Shown here: one piece after another, positions 1 through 9,958 of the stretch | Numbering within the stretch: position 1 is the stretch's first letter | Layout: each line of letters opens with the position of its first letter | Assembly (NCBI RefSeq): GCF_003966915.1 | Contig: NZ_AP018150.1 | Span: 2,480,001-2,544,000 of the forward strand | DNA from: Mycoavidus cysteinexigens | GTDB lineage: Bacteria; Pseudomonadota; Gammaproteobacteria; Burkholderiales; Burkholderiaceae | DNA length: 64,000 nucleotides | Reading direction: 5' to 3' | Notes under the pieces: generated by a model | What the model saw: the letters and a program-made list of their open reading frames with translations, nothing else | Database searches by the model: none | Told to the model about the DNA's origin: nothing | Position numbers and translations under genes: made by a program

Positions 1-855
1 TTGGGCCGGATGCGTGTTGTACCAAAGAAAAGCCAGGCCCGCGCCGCCCATCGCCGCGCAAAAGATCAATAACTCGCCAGCGCCCGGAATATGCGGAAAC
101 AACAGATATTTTGAATAGACCGCACTGCCCATCACATACGCAAAAATGCCTAATGCGCCGCCCACTAACACGACTGGCATAATCACTAAGCCATCTAAGC
201 CATCGGTTAAATTCACGGCATTGCTAGCACCTACAATCACAAAATAGGTGAGCGTAATGAAGCCATATAAACCTAATGGATAACTGATAGATTTAACAAA
301 TGGCAGCAGCAAGTCAGCCCGCGCGGGCAGATCAACCGATAAGCCGCTACGCACCCATGCCATAAAGAAATCAAAAACCGGCACATTACTGGCCTCTGAT
401 ACGCTACATGCAAGATATACTGCGGCAAAAAGGCCAATCAACGATTGCCAGCCGTATTTCTCTCGCGACGACATGCCGCGCGGGTCTTTATGCACCACTT
501 TACGATAATCATCGACCCAGCCAATTAAGCCAAAACCAAGCGTAACCAGCATGACGATCCAAACAAAACGATTAGTTAAATCGGCCCATAATAAAGTCGA
601 GATCGCAATCGCCAGCAAAATCAACACGCCGCCCATCGTAGGCGTGCCGGCTTTGACCAAATGCGTGCTCGGCCCATCTTGGCGCACCGCCTGGCCCATT
701 TTGAGTCGCGTCAACTTGCGAATCACCCACGGACCGCACACTAAGCCGATTACCAAAGCGGTAATAGCGGCCATGACCGCGCGCAAAGTCAGGTAATTGA
801 TTACGCGCAAAAAGCTTGCGTCGTTTTGTAACCAATGCGCAAGCCAAAGTAGCAT
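1..855 (-). CDS. mraY: Phospho-N-acetylmuramoyl-pentapeptide-transferase MraY (3' end outside window)
   Basis: MraY is the integral membrane enzyme that moves phospho-MurNAc-pentapeptide from UDP onto undecaprenyl phosphate, giving lipid I. The ATG is at 853-855, 15 bases after the end of murF, with a GAGG-like ribosome site just before it; the protein opens [15 protein letters not shown] and then has a membrane helix. The reading frame stays open to base 1 (285 codons), so roughly the last 100 of the usual about 390 residues lie beyond the window. The family signature NLTDGLDGL, part of the aspartate-rich active site, is read around 190-225. It is the last visible gene of the dcw operon. The call is secure. 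Confidence 0.96.
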   Translation of the reverse strand, partial: MLLWLAHWLQNDASFLRVINYLTLRAVMAAITALVIGLVCGPWVIRKLTRLKMGQAVRQDGPSTHLVKAGTPTMGGVLILLAIAISTLLWADLTNRFVWIVMLVTLGFGLIGWVDDYRKVVHKDPRGMSSREKYGWQSLIGLFAAVYLACSVSEASNVPVFDFFMAWVRSGLSVDLPARADLLLPFVKSISYPLGLYGFITLTYFVIVGASNAVNLTDGLDGLVIMPVVLVGGALGIFAYVMGSAVYSKYLLFPHIPGAGELLIFCAAMGGAGLAFLWYNTHPAQ

Positions 856-870
856 CGTTTTAATTTCCTC

Positions 871-2265
871 TTAATGTAAAACGGGCGTTTGGCCCTGGTT
901 CGACTCAGCGCTCAACGCTGCCACAATGCGTTCCATTTTCATAAAACGCGAACCTTTAACCAGCACGGTAGCATTTACGCCAAACCCCGCCGATAAAAGT
1001 TGCTCAATTAATTCTTCAGCGCTGCTGAAATGTTTAGCCTGCGCACCAAATGCGTGACAAGCGGGGCGCGTAGCATCGCCTAAGGCATAGAGCACATCAA
1101 TCCCACACTCATGCGCATACATTCCTACTTCACGGTGAAAAGCTACACTGTGTTGCCCGACTTCACCCATTGCTCCCATCACCAATATGCGCGGCGCAGT
1201 GTGCATTGCGAGCACATCAATCGCAGCACGCATTGAATCTGGATTTGCGTTGTAACTATCATCGATAATCATGGCTCCCGCCAATGGCGCAAGCCGCGCT
1301 ACTTTAGCCACTAAACGGCCACTCACGGGCCGGAATTTTTCCAGGCCGCGCCGGATCACCTCTAACGTAACGCCAGCCGCCAGCGCGGCAGCGGTGGCGG
1401 CCAATGCATTGCGTGCATTATGTACACCCAATACAGGTAAAGTGAGCTCGAATTGGCCTTTACTTGTCTGCACTTGAAGTTGACCCTCTGCGCGCAGCAC
1501 GCCACTTACTGCAGCCTCGCGAGCCAGTGCAAAGTCAATGATCTGCCGCCCCTGCGCGGCATTGCGCCAAAGCGGCGCGTAGACATCGTCTGCCGGCAAT
1601 ATCGCAACCCCATGCGCTGGCAAGGCATGCAACACATTCATATGTTCATACGCGACGGCTTCTACGCTGGCCATAAATTCTTGGTGCTCGCGTTGGGCAT
1701 TGTTAATCAATGCGATGGTCGGCTCAGTGAGCGCAGCGAGTTGTGCAGTTTCACCCGGATGATTCATGCCAAGCTCAACCACAGCGAACTGATGCGCCGC
1801 ATTTAAGCGCAACAAAGTGAGCGGTACCCCCACGTCATTATTCAAGTTGCCGCGCGTAGCAAGCCGCCTCTCCTCGCCCACCGCTTCGGCAAAAATCGAA
1901 GCAATCATTTCTTTAACGGTGGTTTTGCCATTGCTGCCGGTCACGGCTACTAGCGGTAGCTCGAATTTGCGGCGCCAGCCATGCGCAAGCGCGCCAAGCG
2001 CGCAGCGTGTATCAGCCACCTGTAAGGTCGGCAAAGAGATTTGGCCGGTAGGACGCGAGACCAGGAGTGCAGCCACTCCACGGGCCGCCACTTCGGCTAA
2101 AAAATCATGGCCGTCAAAATGCTCGCCCTTCAGCGCGACAAAAAGATCGCCTGGCCCCGCGGTGCGACTGTCAGTGCAGACCCGCTCAAAATGCGCGCCT
2201 GGCTCACCGAAAATCTGCGCCCCCGCAATAAACTGAGCCGCCTCAAGCAATGACAATGGATTCAT
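871..2265 (-). CDS. murF: UDP-N-acetylmuramoyl-tripeptide--D-alanyl-D-alanine ligase MurF
   Basis: MurF is the cytoplasmic ATP-dependent ligase that adds D-Ala-D-Ala to UDP-MurNAc-tripeptide, completing the pentapeptide precursor. The 464-residue protein has the usual Mur ligase layout: an N-terminal UDP-substrate domain, a central ATPase domain with the P-loop GSNGKTT at residues 110-116, and a C-terminal domain starting near the SGR motif (PVSGRLV). The segment DDSYNANPDSM is also typical of MurF. Its start overlaps the end of murE by four bases (ATGA), so the two are translationally coupled in the dcw operon. Length matches the family. Confidence 0.97.
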   Translation of the reverse strand: MNPLSLLEAAQFIAGAQIFGEPGAHFERVCTDSRTAGPGDLFVALKGEHFDGHDFLAEVAARGVAALLVSRPTGQISLPTLQVADTRCALGALAHGWRRKFELPLVAVTGSNGKTTVKEMIASIFAEAVGEERRLATRGNLNNDVGVPLTLLRLNAAHQFAVVELGMNHPGETAQLAALTEPTIALINNAQREHQEFMASVEAVAYEHMNVLHALPAHGVAILPADDVYAPLWRNAAQGRQIIDFALAREAAVSGVLRAEGQLQVQTSKGQFELTLPVLGVHNARNALAATAAALAAGVTLEVIRRGLEKFRPVSGRLVAKVARLAPLAGAMIIDDSYNANPDSMRAAIDVLAMHTAPRILVMGAMGEVGQHSVAFHREVGMYAHECGIDVLYALGDATRPACHAFGAQAKHFSSAEELIEQLLSAGFGVNATVLVKGSRFMKMERIVAALSAESNQGQTPVLH

Positions 2266-3845
2266 AGATGATTCCCCATCGGTTGCGTCGCGCGCGCTGC
2301 CAATGCCAACCGGACATGATCTTGATCAGAAAATTGATATTTATGGTCCTGGATTTCCTGAGTTGTCTCATGGCCTTTGCCGGCGAGCAAAATCACATCT
2401 TCGGGCGCCGCTGCGCGGATCGCGCGCAGAATCGCGCGCGCGCGATCTTCCGTGCACTCAATGCGCGCGCGATCAGATATGCCCCGCAAAATATCTTCTA
2501 GAATCGCAGCGGGTAACTCATTACGAGGATTATCGTTGGTTAATACCACGGCATCGGCAAGCCGTTCGGCGCAGCCCCCCATCAACGCGCGCTTACTTCT
2601 ATCTCGATTGCCGCCACAGCCGAAAACACAGATTAACTTTCCGCCACGGGCGCGCGCGATTGGGCGCAACGCAACCAAAGCCTGCTCCAAAGCATCGGGG
2701 GTGTGCGCATAATCGACCACGACGAGCGGCTCATTTAAGGTTAGATTGCCACCCAAGCGCTGCATCCGACCGATCACGGGTTCCAAACGCTCAAGTTGAG
2801 CGAGCGCCACCTCAAATGGCACATCTGCCGCTAATAACGCACCCAGCACGGCCAGCAAATTACTCACATTGAAAGTGCCTAGCATAGGCACGCTTACTTC
2901 GCCCTGCCCCCAACTAGAAACCACTTTGAAGGCTGTGCCAGCAGCCAGTGCGCGCACCTCTTGCGCGCGCAGTACGCCATCTGCTTTTAATAGCTGAGAC
3001 GTTGCGTCCCCTCTATCTATGCCATAAGCAATCGTGCGGACTTTGCCTTGCACCCGCGCCAGCAGGCGCACTCCGGCTGCATCATCACAGTTAATAATGG
3101 CGCAACGCAAAGTCGGCCAATCGAATAGGCGCGCTTTCGTGTTTTCATAATTTTCTAAGGTGTGATGATAATCCAGGTGATCATGTGACAGATTGGTAAA
3201 GATCGCTGTATCAAACGCTATGCCATTGACCCGTTCTTGATGCAAACCGTGCGATGAAACTTCCATCGCGACCGCCTGCGCACCTGCGCTAAGCATCTGC
3301 GCTAAACTACGCTGTAATTGAGGCGCATCGGGAGTCGTAAAGCCAGTTGCGACTAATTTACCCGCAAAGCCACTCCCTAATGTACCCATCAGCGCGCATG
3401 GCTTCCCCAACGCGGACAAGGCTTGTGCAATCCAAAAACTGCAAGAAGTTTTGCCATTGGTGCCGGTCACGCCGGTCACTAACAGAGCCTCACTGGGCGC
3501 GCCATACCATTCACTCGCGATAGGACCCGCCAATTCAATTAGCTTCGGTATGGCTAAGGTTGGCACGCCAAAATCTTCAGCCTCTATCAGCCCGATCGGC
3601 GCAGCATCCGACTGACCTGGCTGCCACAGAATTGCGCGTGCGCCTTGTTGGATTGCATCGCTAAAATAACGACGCTGTTCTGCTTCTATGACCTCATAAC
3701 TTAAATACACATCGCCTGGCTGCACCGCTCGGCTATCAACGCACAGATTAGCGCTCGCAGGAGCCCGCGCACGCAGCCAGTCCATTACATATTCCAGCGT
3801 ACCTACTGTTTGGTGATCCACGAATAATCCTTGTGCGCCGCTCAT
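2262..3845 (-). CDS. murE: UDP-N-acetylmuramoyl-L-alanyl-D-glutamate--2,6-diaminopimelate ligase MurE
   Basis: MurE adds the third amino acid of the peptidoglycan stem peptide in the cytoplasm. The 527-residue protein carries the ATP-binding loop GTNGKTS at residues 128-134 and the DNPR motif at residues 438-441, which in this family selects meso-diaminopimelate rather than lysine. The N-terminus is a few residues longer than the E. coli enzyme, as is common in Burkholderiales. The start overlaps the ftsI stop by four bases, and its stop overlaps the murF start by four bases, so it sits in a tightly coupled run of genes. Confidence 0.97.
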   Translation of the reverse strand: MSGAQGLFVDHQTVGTLEYVMDWLRARAPASANLCVDSRAVQPGDVYLSYEVIEAEQRRYFSDAIQQGARAILWQPGQSDAAPIGLIEAEDFGVPTLAIPKLIELAGPIASEWYGAPSEALLVTGVTGTNGKTSCSFWIAQALSALGKPCALMGTLGSGFAGKLVATGFTTPDAPQLQRSLAQMLSAGAQAVAMEVSSHGLHQERVNGIAFDTAIFTNLSHDHLDYHHTLENYENTKARLFDWPTLRCAIINCDDAAGVRLLARVQGKVRTIAYGIDRGDATSQLLKADGVLRAQEVRALAAGTAFKVVSSWGQGEVSVPMLGTFNVSNLLAVLGALLAADVPFEVALAQLERLEPVIGRMQRLGGNLTLNEPLVVVDYAHTPDALEQALVALRPIARARGGKLICVFGCGGNRDRSKRALMGGCAERLADAVVLTNDNPRNELPAAILEDILRGISDRARIECTEDRARAILRAIRAAAPEDVILLAGKGHETTQEIQDHKYQFSDQDHVRLALAARATQPMGNHL

Positions 3846-5623
3846 CGGTTAACTCCTAAGCGTTGCGGCTGCGTATGCTGCGCCGCCATTAATGGAATCG
3901 GCTTATCGGGGGTCACATTTAATGCGCGCAATGTGTCATTCGCGATCTCCGCGAATACTGGCCCTGCGACCTGGCCGCCAAAATGCTTGCCGGCACTGGG
4001 TTCATCGATCGAAATCGCAACGATAATGCGCGGCGCGGAGATGGGCGCAATACCGACAAACGAAGCGCGATATTTTGATTTATCGTACTGGCCTTTAATA
4101 TGTTTATACGCCGTGCCCGACTTGCCGCCCGCTCGATAGTCAGCCAGCAATGCATCTTGCCCCGTACCGCCAGGCCCAAGCACCGCCTCAAGCATCTGAC
4201 GCACTTGGCGCGCAGTCTGCGGCGCAATCACTTGCACACCGGCCACTGGCTCAGGACTGGCAGCGCCAGTCTCAGAATTTTTAAACAGCGTAAGCGGCAA
4301 TAATTGCCCATCATGGGCTAATACCGTATACGCGCGCGCTATTTGAAACAGCGAGACGGAAATGCCATAACCATAAGCCATGGTCGCTTGTTCAATCCGC
4401 CGCCAGCGCTGCCATGGCCGCAAACGTCCAGCAACCGCCCCTGGAAAACCAATCTCCGGCGCTTGTCCGAAACCAACGCTAGTAAACATTTCCCACATCT
4501 CCTCCGGCTTGAGCTGCAAGGCGATTTTAGTCGTGCCAATATTGCTTGATTTTTGCAATACTTTAGCCACCGTTAATAGACCAAAATCACGACTATCGCT
4601 TATCGTTGCCTGGTCCAATTTATAACGACCAGGCGCCGTGTCAATCAGCGTTGTTGGCGTTACGCGCTTCAAGTCAAGCGCGCGCGCCAACGTCAGCGGC
4701 TTCATAATCGAGCCCGGCTCGAAGGTATCAGTCAATACGCGATTGCGTAACTGCGCGCCCGTTAACTGGGTCCGACGATTCGGGTTGTAAGCCGGATAAT
4801 TAACCAATGCCAGCACCTCACCAGTCCGCGCATCCAGCACCACCGCCGCTCCCGCTTTGGCTTTATGGCGTTGCACCGCCTCTTTCAAATCGGTGTAGGC
4901 GATATATTGCAATTTACTATCAATCGACAAAGTTAAATCACGTCCATCACGCGGCGATACCAGTTCATCCACATCTTCCACCACACGCCCCATCCGGTCT
5001 TTAATTACGCGGCGACTACCTGGCATACCGATGAGCTGTTTTTGCATACTAAGCTCAATCCCTTCCTGGCCCTCATCTTCAATATTAGTAAAGCCAACTA
5101 GGTGCGCCGTGATTTCTCCTTCTGGATAAAACCGCTGGTATTCTTTACGCTGATAGACCCCGGGGACATCCAACGCCGCCACCTGCTCCGCCACGTCAAG
5201 CGGCACTTGACGTTTGAGATACACAAAACTTCTGTCTTCGGCCAATTTACGCCGCAGCGCCGGCTGGCTCAAACCCAGTAATTTACTCAATGCCTCGAGC
5301 TTAGGGGCAGCCAACTCAGCCGGCACATCTTCTGGAATCGCCCAAATCGCACGGACCGGCAAGCTCGTCGCCAGCACCACACCATTGCGATCAAAAATCT
5401 TGCCGCGCGTTGCCGGCAGTGCCAATGTACGCTGATAGCGGCTCTCGCCTTGTTTTTGATAAAAGTCATTGCCCAGCCCCTGAATCCACCATGCCCGCAC
5501 AGCTAATGCAGCAAAACCAAGAAATAGTAAAAAGACTACAAGTTTTGAACGCCATACCGGCAAGCGCAGCGATAAAACTGGACTTGCCGAAAATGGCATG
5601 GTTTTAGGCGAAGCCTGTTTCAT
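3842..5623 (-). CDS. ftsI: Septal peptidoglycan transpeptidase FtsI (penicillin-binding protein 3)
   Basis: FtsI is the division-specific class B penicillin-binding protein that cross-links septal peptidoglycan in the periplasm. The 593-residue protein has one N-terminal membrane helix (about residues 27-47), a dimerisation domain, and a transpeptidase domain with all three active-site motifs: SIMK at residues 305-308 (nucleophile Ser305), an SSN motif near residue 360, and KSGT at residues 501-504. The proline-rich tail is weakly conserved, as expected. It overlaps ftsL and murE by four bases each, in conserved dcw order. Confidence 0.97.
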   Translation of the reverse strand: MKQASPKTMPFSASPVLSLRLPVWRSKLVVFLLFLGFAALAVRAWWIQGLGNDFYQKQGESRYQRTLALPATRGKIFDRNGVVLATSLPVRAIWAIPEDVPAELAAPKLEALSKLLGLSQPALRRKLAEDRSFVYLKRQVPLDVAEQVAALDVPGVYQRKEYQRFYPEGEITAHLVGFTNIEDEGQEGIELSMQKQLIGMPGSRRVIKDRMGRVVEDVDELVSPRDGRDLTLSIDSKLQYIAYTDLKEAVQRHKAKAGAAVVLDARTGEVLALVNYPAYNPNRRTQLTGAQLRNRVLTDTFEPGSIMKPLTLARALDLKRVTPTTLIDTAPGRYKLDQATISDSRDFGLLTVAKVLQKSSNIGTTKIALQLKPEEMWEMFTSVGFGQAPEIGFPGAVAGRLRPWQRWRRIEQATMAYGYGISVSLFQIARAYTVLAHDGQLLPLTLFKNSETGAASPEPVAGVQVIAPQTARQVRQMLEAVLGPGGTGQDALLADYRAGGKSGTAYKHIKGQYDKSKYRASFVGIAPISAPRIIVAISIDEPSAGKHFGGQVAGPVFAEIANDTLRALNVTPDKPIPLMAAQHTQPQRLGVNR

Positions 5624-5988
5624 CTCCAGCCCTTCTCAAAAAAAGCGGGTAATTGAGGTGCGCGTTTTGCAGCGTTTTGCGGTAACGTAGATGCACTTAA
5701 GGGTTCAACCTCATCCAAATTGATGATTTGAGGGGTTAAATAATGCGTCAAACCGGAAGTCACTGGTCTCATTTTGAGCGCACGCTGCGCCACGCTCTCG
5801 ATCCGTGATACTTTTGATAATGCGCCTTGCTGATATTGCAATTGTGACCAATCCTGGCGCAACTGACGCTCTTGCGCCTGCGCAAGGTCGAGCTCGATAA
5901 AAATGCGGCGCTGCTGATCGGTTGCATTGATTACCGATAACGCACAGATCAGCAGTGCGCCGAGCATCAGTAAATGCACGCGACTCAT
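5620..5988 (-). CDS. ftsL: Cell division protein FtsL
   Basis: FtsL is a small bitopic inner-membrane protein that joins FtsB and FtsQ in the divisome and helps activate FtsW-FtsI. The 122-residue product has an N-terminal membrane helix (about residues 4-22) followed by a periplasmic coiled-coil stretch rich in Gln, Leu and Arg (residues 30-60). Primary sequence is poorly conserved in this family, so the call rests on size, topology and position between rsmH and ftsI, with four-base overlaps on both sides. Confidence 0.93.
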   Translation of the reverse strand: MSRVHLLMLGALLICALSVINATDQQRRIFIELDLAQAQERQLRQDWSQLQYQQGALSKVSRIESVAQRALKMRPVTSGLTHYLTPQIINLDEVEPLSASTLPQNAAKRAPQLPAFFEKGWR

Positions 5989-6914
5989 GACGCGGTCCTT
6001 TCGGCAGAACGCATCAGGGCCGAGCGGGCCCGCGGATTCTCAGTAATCTCAGCCGCACTTGCACGTATACGCGCATGTAATTTAAGTAATGGCGCAGGCA
6101 GATCAGCCGCCCGCAACGGCAAGCGGCGCTCCAGTCGCGGCGCTTGTGCATGTTTTTTTAAAAACTGCTTAACTTTCCTATCTTCAAGCGAATGAAAGCT
6201 GATCACCACCAAACGCCCTCCTGGTTCTAATAAAGCTAAAGCCGCCGCCAGCGCTACTTCCAATTCTTCAAGCTCTTGATTAACGTAAATCCGTATAGCT
6301 TGAAAGGTGCGCGTAGCCGGGTTTTTCCCCGCTTCACGAGTTTTAACGGCGCTGGCCACAACCTCGGCCAGCTCACGGGTGCGCGTGAGCGGTCCCAACC
6401 GCTCCCTGCGCGCAACAATCGCTTTTGCAATCTGCTGAGCAAACCGCTCTTCCCCATAATCCCGTATGACCTCCGTTAATTGCGCCTGTGTCACACGCGC
6501 TAGCCACTGCGCCGCCGACTCGCCGCGGCTTGGATCCATCCGCATATCCAGTGGCCCATCCGCTTGAAAACTGAAGCCGCGTTCAGCATCATCCAGTTGC
6601 GGAGAAGAAACCCCCAAATCCAATAAAACCCCAGCGACCTGCTGAATGCCACGTTGCGCCATTTCTTCGCGCAACTTCGCAAAACTACTGTGCACAATCT
6701 CAAAACGCGGATCCGTAATCTGCTGCGCCGCCGCCAACGCCTGCGGATCTTTATCGAAAGCCACCAAGCGCGCCGTCGCGCCAAGCCGCGTCAGCAACAA
6801 TTGGCTGTGGCCACCGCGCCCAAAAGTGCCATCGATATAAATTCCATCAGGCCGCCACAGCAAAGCATCCACCGCCTCTTCGCGCAGCACCGTACAATGT
6901 TGCAAATCCTGCAT
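5985..6914 (-). CDS. rsmH: 16S rRNA (cytosine-1402-N4)-methyltransferase RsmH
   Basis: RsmH (MraW) uses S-adenosylmethionine to methylate C1402 of 16S rRNA in the decoding centre. The 309-residue protein shows the family features: [12 protein letters not shown] near residues 26-37 (SAM-binding loop), [13 protein letters not shown] around residue 100, and [14 protein letters not shown] near residues 235-248. It is the second gene of the dcw operon, 11 bases after mraZ, and its stop overlaps the ftsL start. Confidence 0.97.
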   Translation of the reverse strand: MQDLQHCTVLREEAVDALLWRPDGIYIDGTFGRGGHSQLLLTRLGATARLVAFDKDPQALAAAQQITDPRFEIVHSSFAKLREEMAQRGIQQVAGVLLDLGVSSPQLDDAERGFSFQADGPLDMRMDPSRGESAAQWLARVTQAQLTEVIRDYGEERFAQQIAKAIVARRERLGPLTRTRELAEVVASAVKTREAGKNPATRTFQAIRIYVNQELEELEVALAAALALLEPGGRLVVISFHSLEDRKVKQFLKKHAQAPRLERRLPLRAADLPAPLLKLHARIRASAAEITENPRARSALMRSAERTAS

Positions 6915-6925
6915 AAAATATCGCT

Positions 6926-7354
6926 TCAGAACGTAAAATTCTTCAATGCAGCAGGCATTTCTTGCATCATCGCCGCCTGTTCTTTGGCCTCATAAGTCCG
7001 CGCATCCCAGATTTCAAAACAAGCGCCCATGCCCAATAACATCACCTCTTTATCTAGCGCTGCGGCCTTACGCAACTCAGGAGCAAGCAACACTCGGTTT
7101 GCACCATCCAATTCGACCTCAGAAGCATTGCCCAAGAAAATTCGACGCCACCATTGAGCATCCATAGGTAAAGCGACGATTTTGGAGCGAAAATTTTCCC
7201 ATTCAGCAAATGGAAAAAGCAGCAAACATCCATCCGGGTGCTTAGTCACTGTCACCCGGCCTGCCGCTTGACCTTGCAACGCTTCTCGATAACGAGACGG
7301 AATCGACATCCGCCCTTTCGCATCGAGCGTCAGCGCTGACGCTCCTTGGAACAC
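6926..7354 (-). CDS. mraZ: Transcriptional regulator MraZ
   Basis: MraZ is an AbrB-fold, ring-forming DNA-binding protein that represses its own dcw operon. The 142-residue protein has the two SpoVT-AbrB-like halves expected, with the conserved [14 protein letters not shown] segment near residues 10-23 and [14 protein letters not shown] in the second half. It is the first gene of the operon. The upstream region carries a matching set of direct repeats that overlap the likely promoter (separate entry), which supports autoregulation in this strain. Confidence 0.96.
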   Translation of the reverse strand: MFQGASALTLDAKGRMSIPSRYREALQGQAAGRVTVTKHPDGCLLLFPFAEWENFRSKIVALPMDAQWWRRIFLGNASEVELDGANRVLLAPELRKAAALDKEVMLLGMGACFEIWDARTYEAKEQAAMMQEMPAALKNFTF

Positions 7355-7444
7355 TCGCCTCTCCTAACCTGGAGCGCGGCACCGCGCTCCTACTACTTAA
7401 CTACACCAATTGACGCCACTTTTAGCGAAAAATTCACACAAAAG

Positions 7445-7496
7445 CGCACTTTTTCACACTCTATCCCACTTTAGAGTAAGGTTGCACAATGGTCAA
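7445..7496 (-). promoter_or_regulatory. dcw operon promoter with overlapping MraZ boxes
   Basis: Read on the minus strand, TTGACC (7491-7496) and TAAAGT (7468-7473) are separated by exactly 17 bases, a good sigma-70 layout. Three GTGnG repeats follow with exact 10-base spacing: GTGGG (7465-7469), GTGTG (7455-7459) and GTGCG (7445-7449). Known MraZ operators are runs of TGGG-like repeats with this period upstream of mraZ. The first repeat overlaps the -10 box and the others cover the likely start of transcription, so bound MraZ should block polymerase. The operator assignment is by analogy. Confidence 0.75.
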
Positions 7497-7881
7497 GCAT
7501 CAGGGCTGCTTTTTGCTTGATTTTTATTAGAAAAAACAACAGCTTAGCGGAAATAACTTGAGATAAAAAAGAGAATCTCTTTTGAAATAAGAGAAGTATG
7601 GAGATTTGTGAAAGTAATTTATGAAGAGTGAGTGGAACCAAAAGCGAAACAAGCCACATTTAAGCGCAATTTCGTAGGGCGTCGCAAAAATTCGGCTCAT
7701 GCCCAATCAACTCATTCGCAGCATTGGGTGAAATTTCGCCATCTCCAAATTTTGGGCATGACTACGCTTTATCCTCATTTCATCAGAAATAAATGAAAAG
7801 GACTTGAATGACTCGCGCTGACACGATAAACAAAAATCTGCTAATCGTTACTCAGATTCTGGCCCGTTAGAGGGAGGATAT
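7497..7881. other. Intergenic region between mraZ promoter and accessory gene; inverted repeat
   Basis: No convincing gene is seen here; a minus-strand frame of 62 codons at 7471-7659 has no family resemblance and overlaps the promoter. A perfect 10-base inverted repeat, TCATGCCCAA (7697-7706) and TTGGGCATGA (7752-7761), lies about 110 bases before the next gene and could be a regulator site or a folded leader. The final bases 7871-7878 are a strong Shine-Dalgarno (AGGGAGGA) for the gene that starts at 7882. Confidence 0.5.
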
Positions 7882-9810
7882 ATGGCGATACGACGCACCT
7901 TCAGCTCACCGCCCTTACAAGCCGGACAGCCAGACTCAGATACCGACGACTTGGGGGCTTCTTCCGGCTCGAGCAGCGCAACGTCTTCAAGACGCGGCAG
8001 CAGGAGTTCGACAGGTTCTTTGGGAAACCTTTCAGGGAATACACCGGGCGTATTGCTTACGAGAAAAATTGATGGCTTAAGCTCATCAAGAGGAGAAAAT
8101 ATATGCACTTCACCGTATAACCCAACTTCTCCTAGCTTTGCTACAAACGCTGAATCGGATAACGAGGAAGATAAGCTCATCCCACCGCCTAGCCCAAACT
8201 ATTCTGAATTTCTTATTTCAGATGCTCAATGGGAAGAATTGCTCAATAGCGGACCTGTTGACATTCACTTACTGTCTGAAAATAGTAGGGATACATTCTC
8301 AGATCCCGCTGTTGATTTTCCTGATATGAGCGCCGATATCAGCAACTTTATCCCTTCCATACCCGGCGGAAATGATTTGAGCACAGCGGTGGAACTGCCA
8401 GGGACAGTGGAGCGTAGTCAAAAAAGAAGACCCTCACTCGAATCATCCGGCTCAGATTTGGAACCCAGAGAAAATAATCTAGGCCTAAGGGCTCCCTCTC
8501 CGATAAAGAGAGCACCAAAAAGAAGACTCACCAGGGCTTCTAATGAAACTGAGTCTGCCTTTAAGGAACCTTTTAAGGATTCGTTTAAGGAAAAATTTCC
8601 ACAGCAATTAGAAAAGGTTTTTAGTGCATACAAGACAAGTACATCAGGTTTAACCTCTAAAGAAGAAAAGCATCAACAAAAAATGCTCTGGAGGTATTGG
8701 CTGCTCCCAACTCAGGAATGCGTCAATATCGCTGCATTTAAAACAAGCTACCAAATTTGCGCAGAAAAAGGGATCGTGCTTGATAAGCACAATACAGAAA
8801 AGATACTAACGGCTTTGGCCGAACTAGGAAATCTAGAAGTCGGCGATGAGAAGATAATAGAAGATGGAGTAAATCGTCAGGCCAAATTGGGAGATTTTTT
8901 TAATAAGAATCCGATACTTCAATTCCAAACCAAAGAGACGGCTAGCCTATTCGACGACATCGTTTCCGACATCAAAAAGCTGACCGGCGCGACGGTAGAA
9001 GCAGATCAGATGTGGAGATATTGCGTAAATCCCGCCTTGGTCGGCAATGCGATTAAGGCTGGCATTTCCCCCGACAACCCGCTGTTATGCTTTATCTCGA
9101 ATTCACCTGATAACCCTTATCTTTTTAATATGGCTAAAGGTTGGCAGCGGATTGTTAGCGCTGGCCTAAAGGACGAGAAGCTATCCGCAGATCTCCTGAT
9201 TAGTTTATATGAAACCTGTACGGGCGCGGAGAATAAAGTCCCCTTCATGGAGGATCTCTACAATGGAAACGAATGCGCCTTGGTTATAGGAAGCAATATG
9301 ACAGACGAAGGACTTAGCCTTCTCGAAAAGAATATTGAAAACTCTTATCAGGATTACGGTATCAAAGTTACATATAAATTAAGCATAGATAAAGACTTCG
9401 GCAAGCAAGTGGTTGATTTAAAGCGTGCCGCTATGGACCCCAATGACCTCAAAGAGGCGCTTAAAGATTTTGTCATTGAGTATTTTAAAGAAGATAAGAA
9501 AATTACTGACTCAGGCGCGAATTCTTTGGAAGATAAGGCACAGAGGCGAACGATGAACGATTTGAATCTAGCAAGAAAGCTGACCCAACACCGTATTTTT
9601 CCGAGCGGGAATACGATGGTAGGCCATTTGCTAATTAATTTTCTGCGATTGAAACGACGCCAGAGTCCCGCTAGCTTGGTTAACTATGACGACATCGATG
9701 GCTCTCACGACAAGAAACTCCAAAAAAACTTTATTGAGAATATGAATGATTTAGTTACTGAAGCGGAAAATAATTTTATAAAAAGAGCAGATTCATCCGT
9801 TCGGCGGTGA
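7882..9810 (+). CDS. Large accessory protein with a degenerate Fic-like segment; candidate effector (paralogue 1)
   Basis: I do not recognise this 642-residue protein as a named family. The start has a strong ribosome site (AGGGAGGA, 4 bases from ATG). Residues 1-200 are Ser/Pro-rich and probably disordered; a helical, charged region follows. It shares a block with the next gene: ADQMWR at residue 374, a conserved NPLL segment, and a C-terminal run RIFPSGNTM (residues 571-579) followed by HLLIN, which aligns column by column with a Fic/Doc-like HAFADANVR in the paralogue. Here the catalytic His and the acidic residue are replaced (Arg, Ser), so any Fic-type activity is probably lost. No signal peptide or membrane helix. 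Secretion and role are inference. Confidence 0.6.
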   Translation: MAIRRTFSSPPLQAGQPDSDTDDLGASSGSSSATSSRRGSRSSTGSLGNLSGNTPGVLLTRKIDGLSSSRGENICTSPYNPTSPSFATNAESDNEEDKLIPPPSPNYSEFLISDAQWEELLNSGPVDIHLLSENSRDTFSDPAVDFPDMSADISNFIPSIPGGNDLSTAVELPGTVERSQKRRPSLESSGSDLEPRENNLGLRAPSPIKRAPKRRLTRASNETESAFKEPFKDSFKEKFPQQLEKVFSAYKTSTSGLTSKEEKHQQKMLWRYWLLPTQECVNIAAFKTSYQICAEKGIVLDKHNTEKILTALAELGNLEVGDEKIIEDGVNRQAKLGDFFNKNPILQFQTKETASLFDDIVSDIKKLTGATVEADQMWRYCVNPALVGNAIKAGISPDNPLLCFISNSPDNPYLFNMAKGWQRIVSAGLKDEKLSADLLISLYETCTGAENKVPFMEDLYNGNECALVIGSNMTDEGLSLLEKNIENSYQDYGIKVTYKLSIDKDFGKQVVDLKRAAMDPNDLKEALKDFVIEYFKEDKKITDSGANSLEDKAQRRTMNDLNLARKLTQHRIFPSGNTMVGHLLINFLRLKRRQSPASLVNYDDIDGSHDKKLQKNFIENMNDLVTEAENNFIKRADSSVRR

Positions 9811-9958
9811 CCCGTATAACGCGAAAGGGCCAACACACTGAGGCGGTACCGCACGGTGCTACTCTCTAAGTGAAGGCTTCTCTCACACTTCAGTGCGCGA
9901 TAGGCGGTTTGGCATTACCTTGGTGTTTCAACATTTCCCAAATAAGCAAGAGAGCTTC

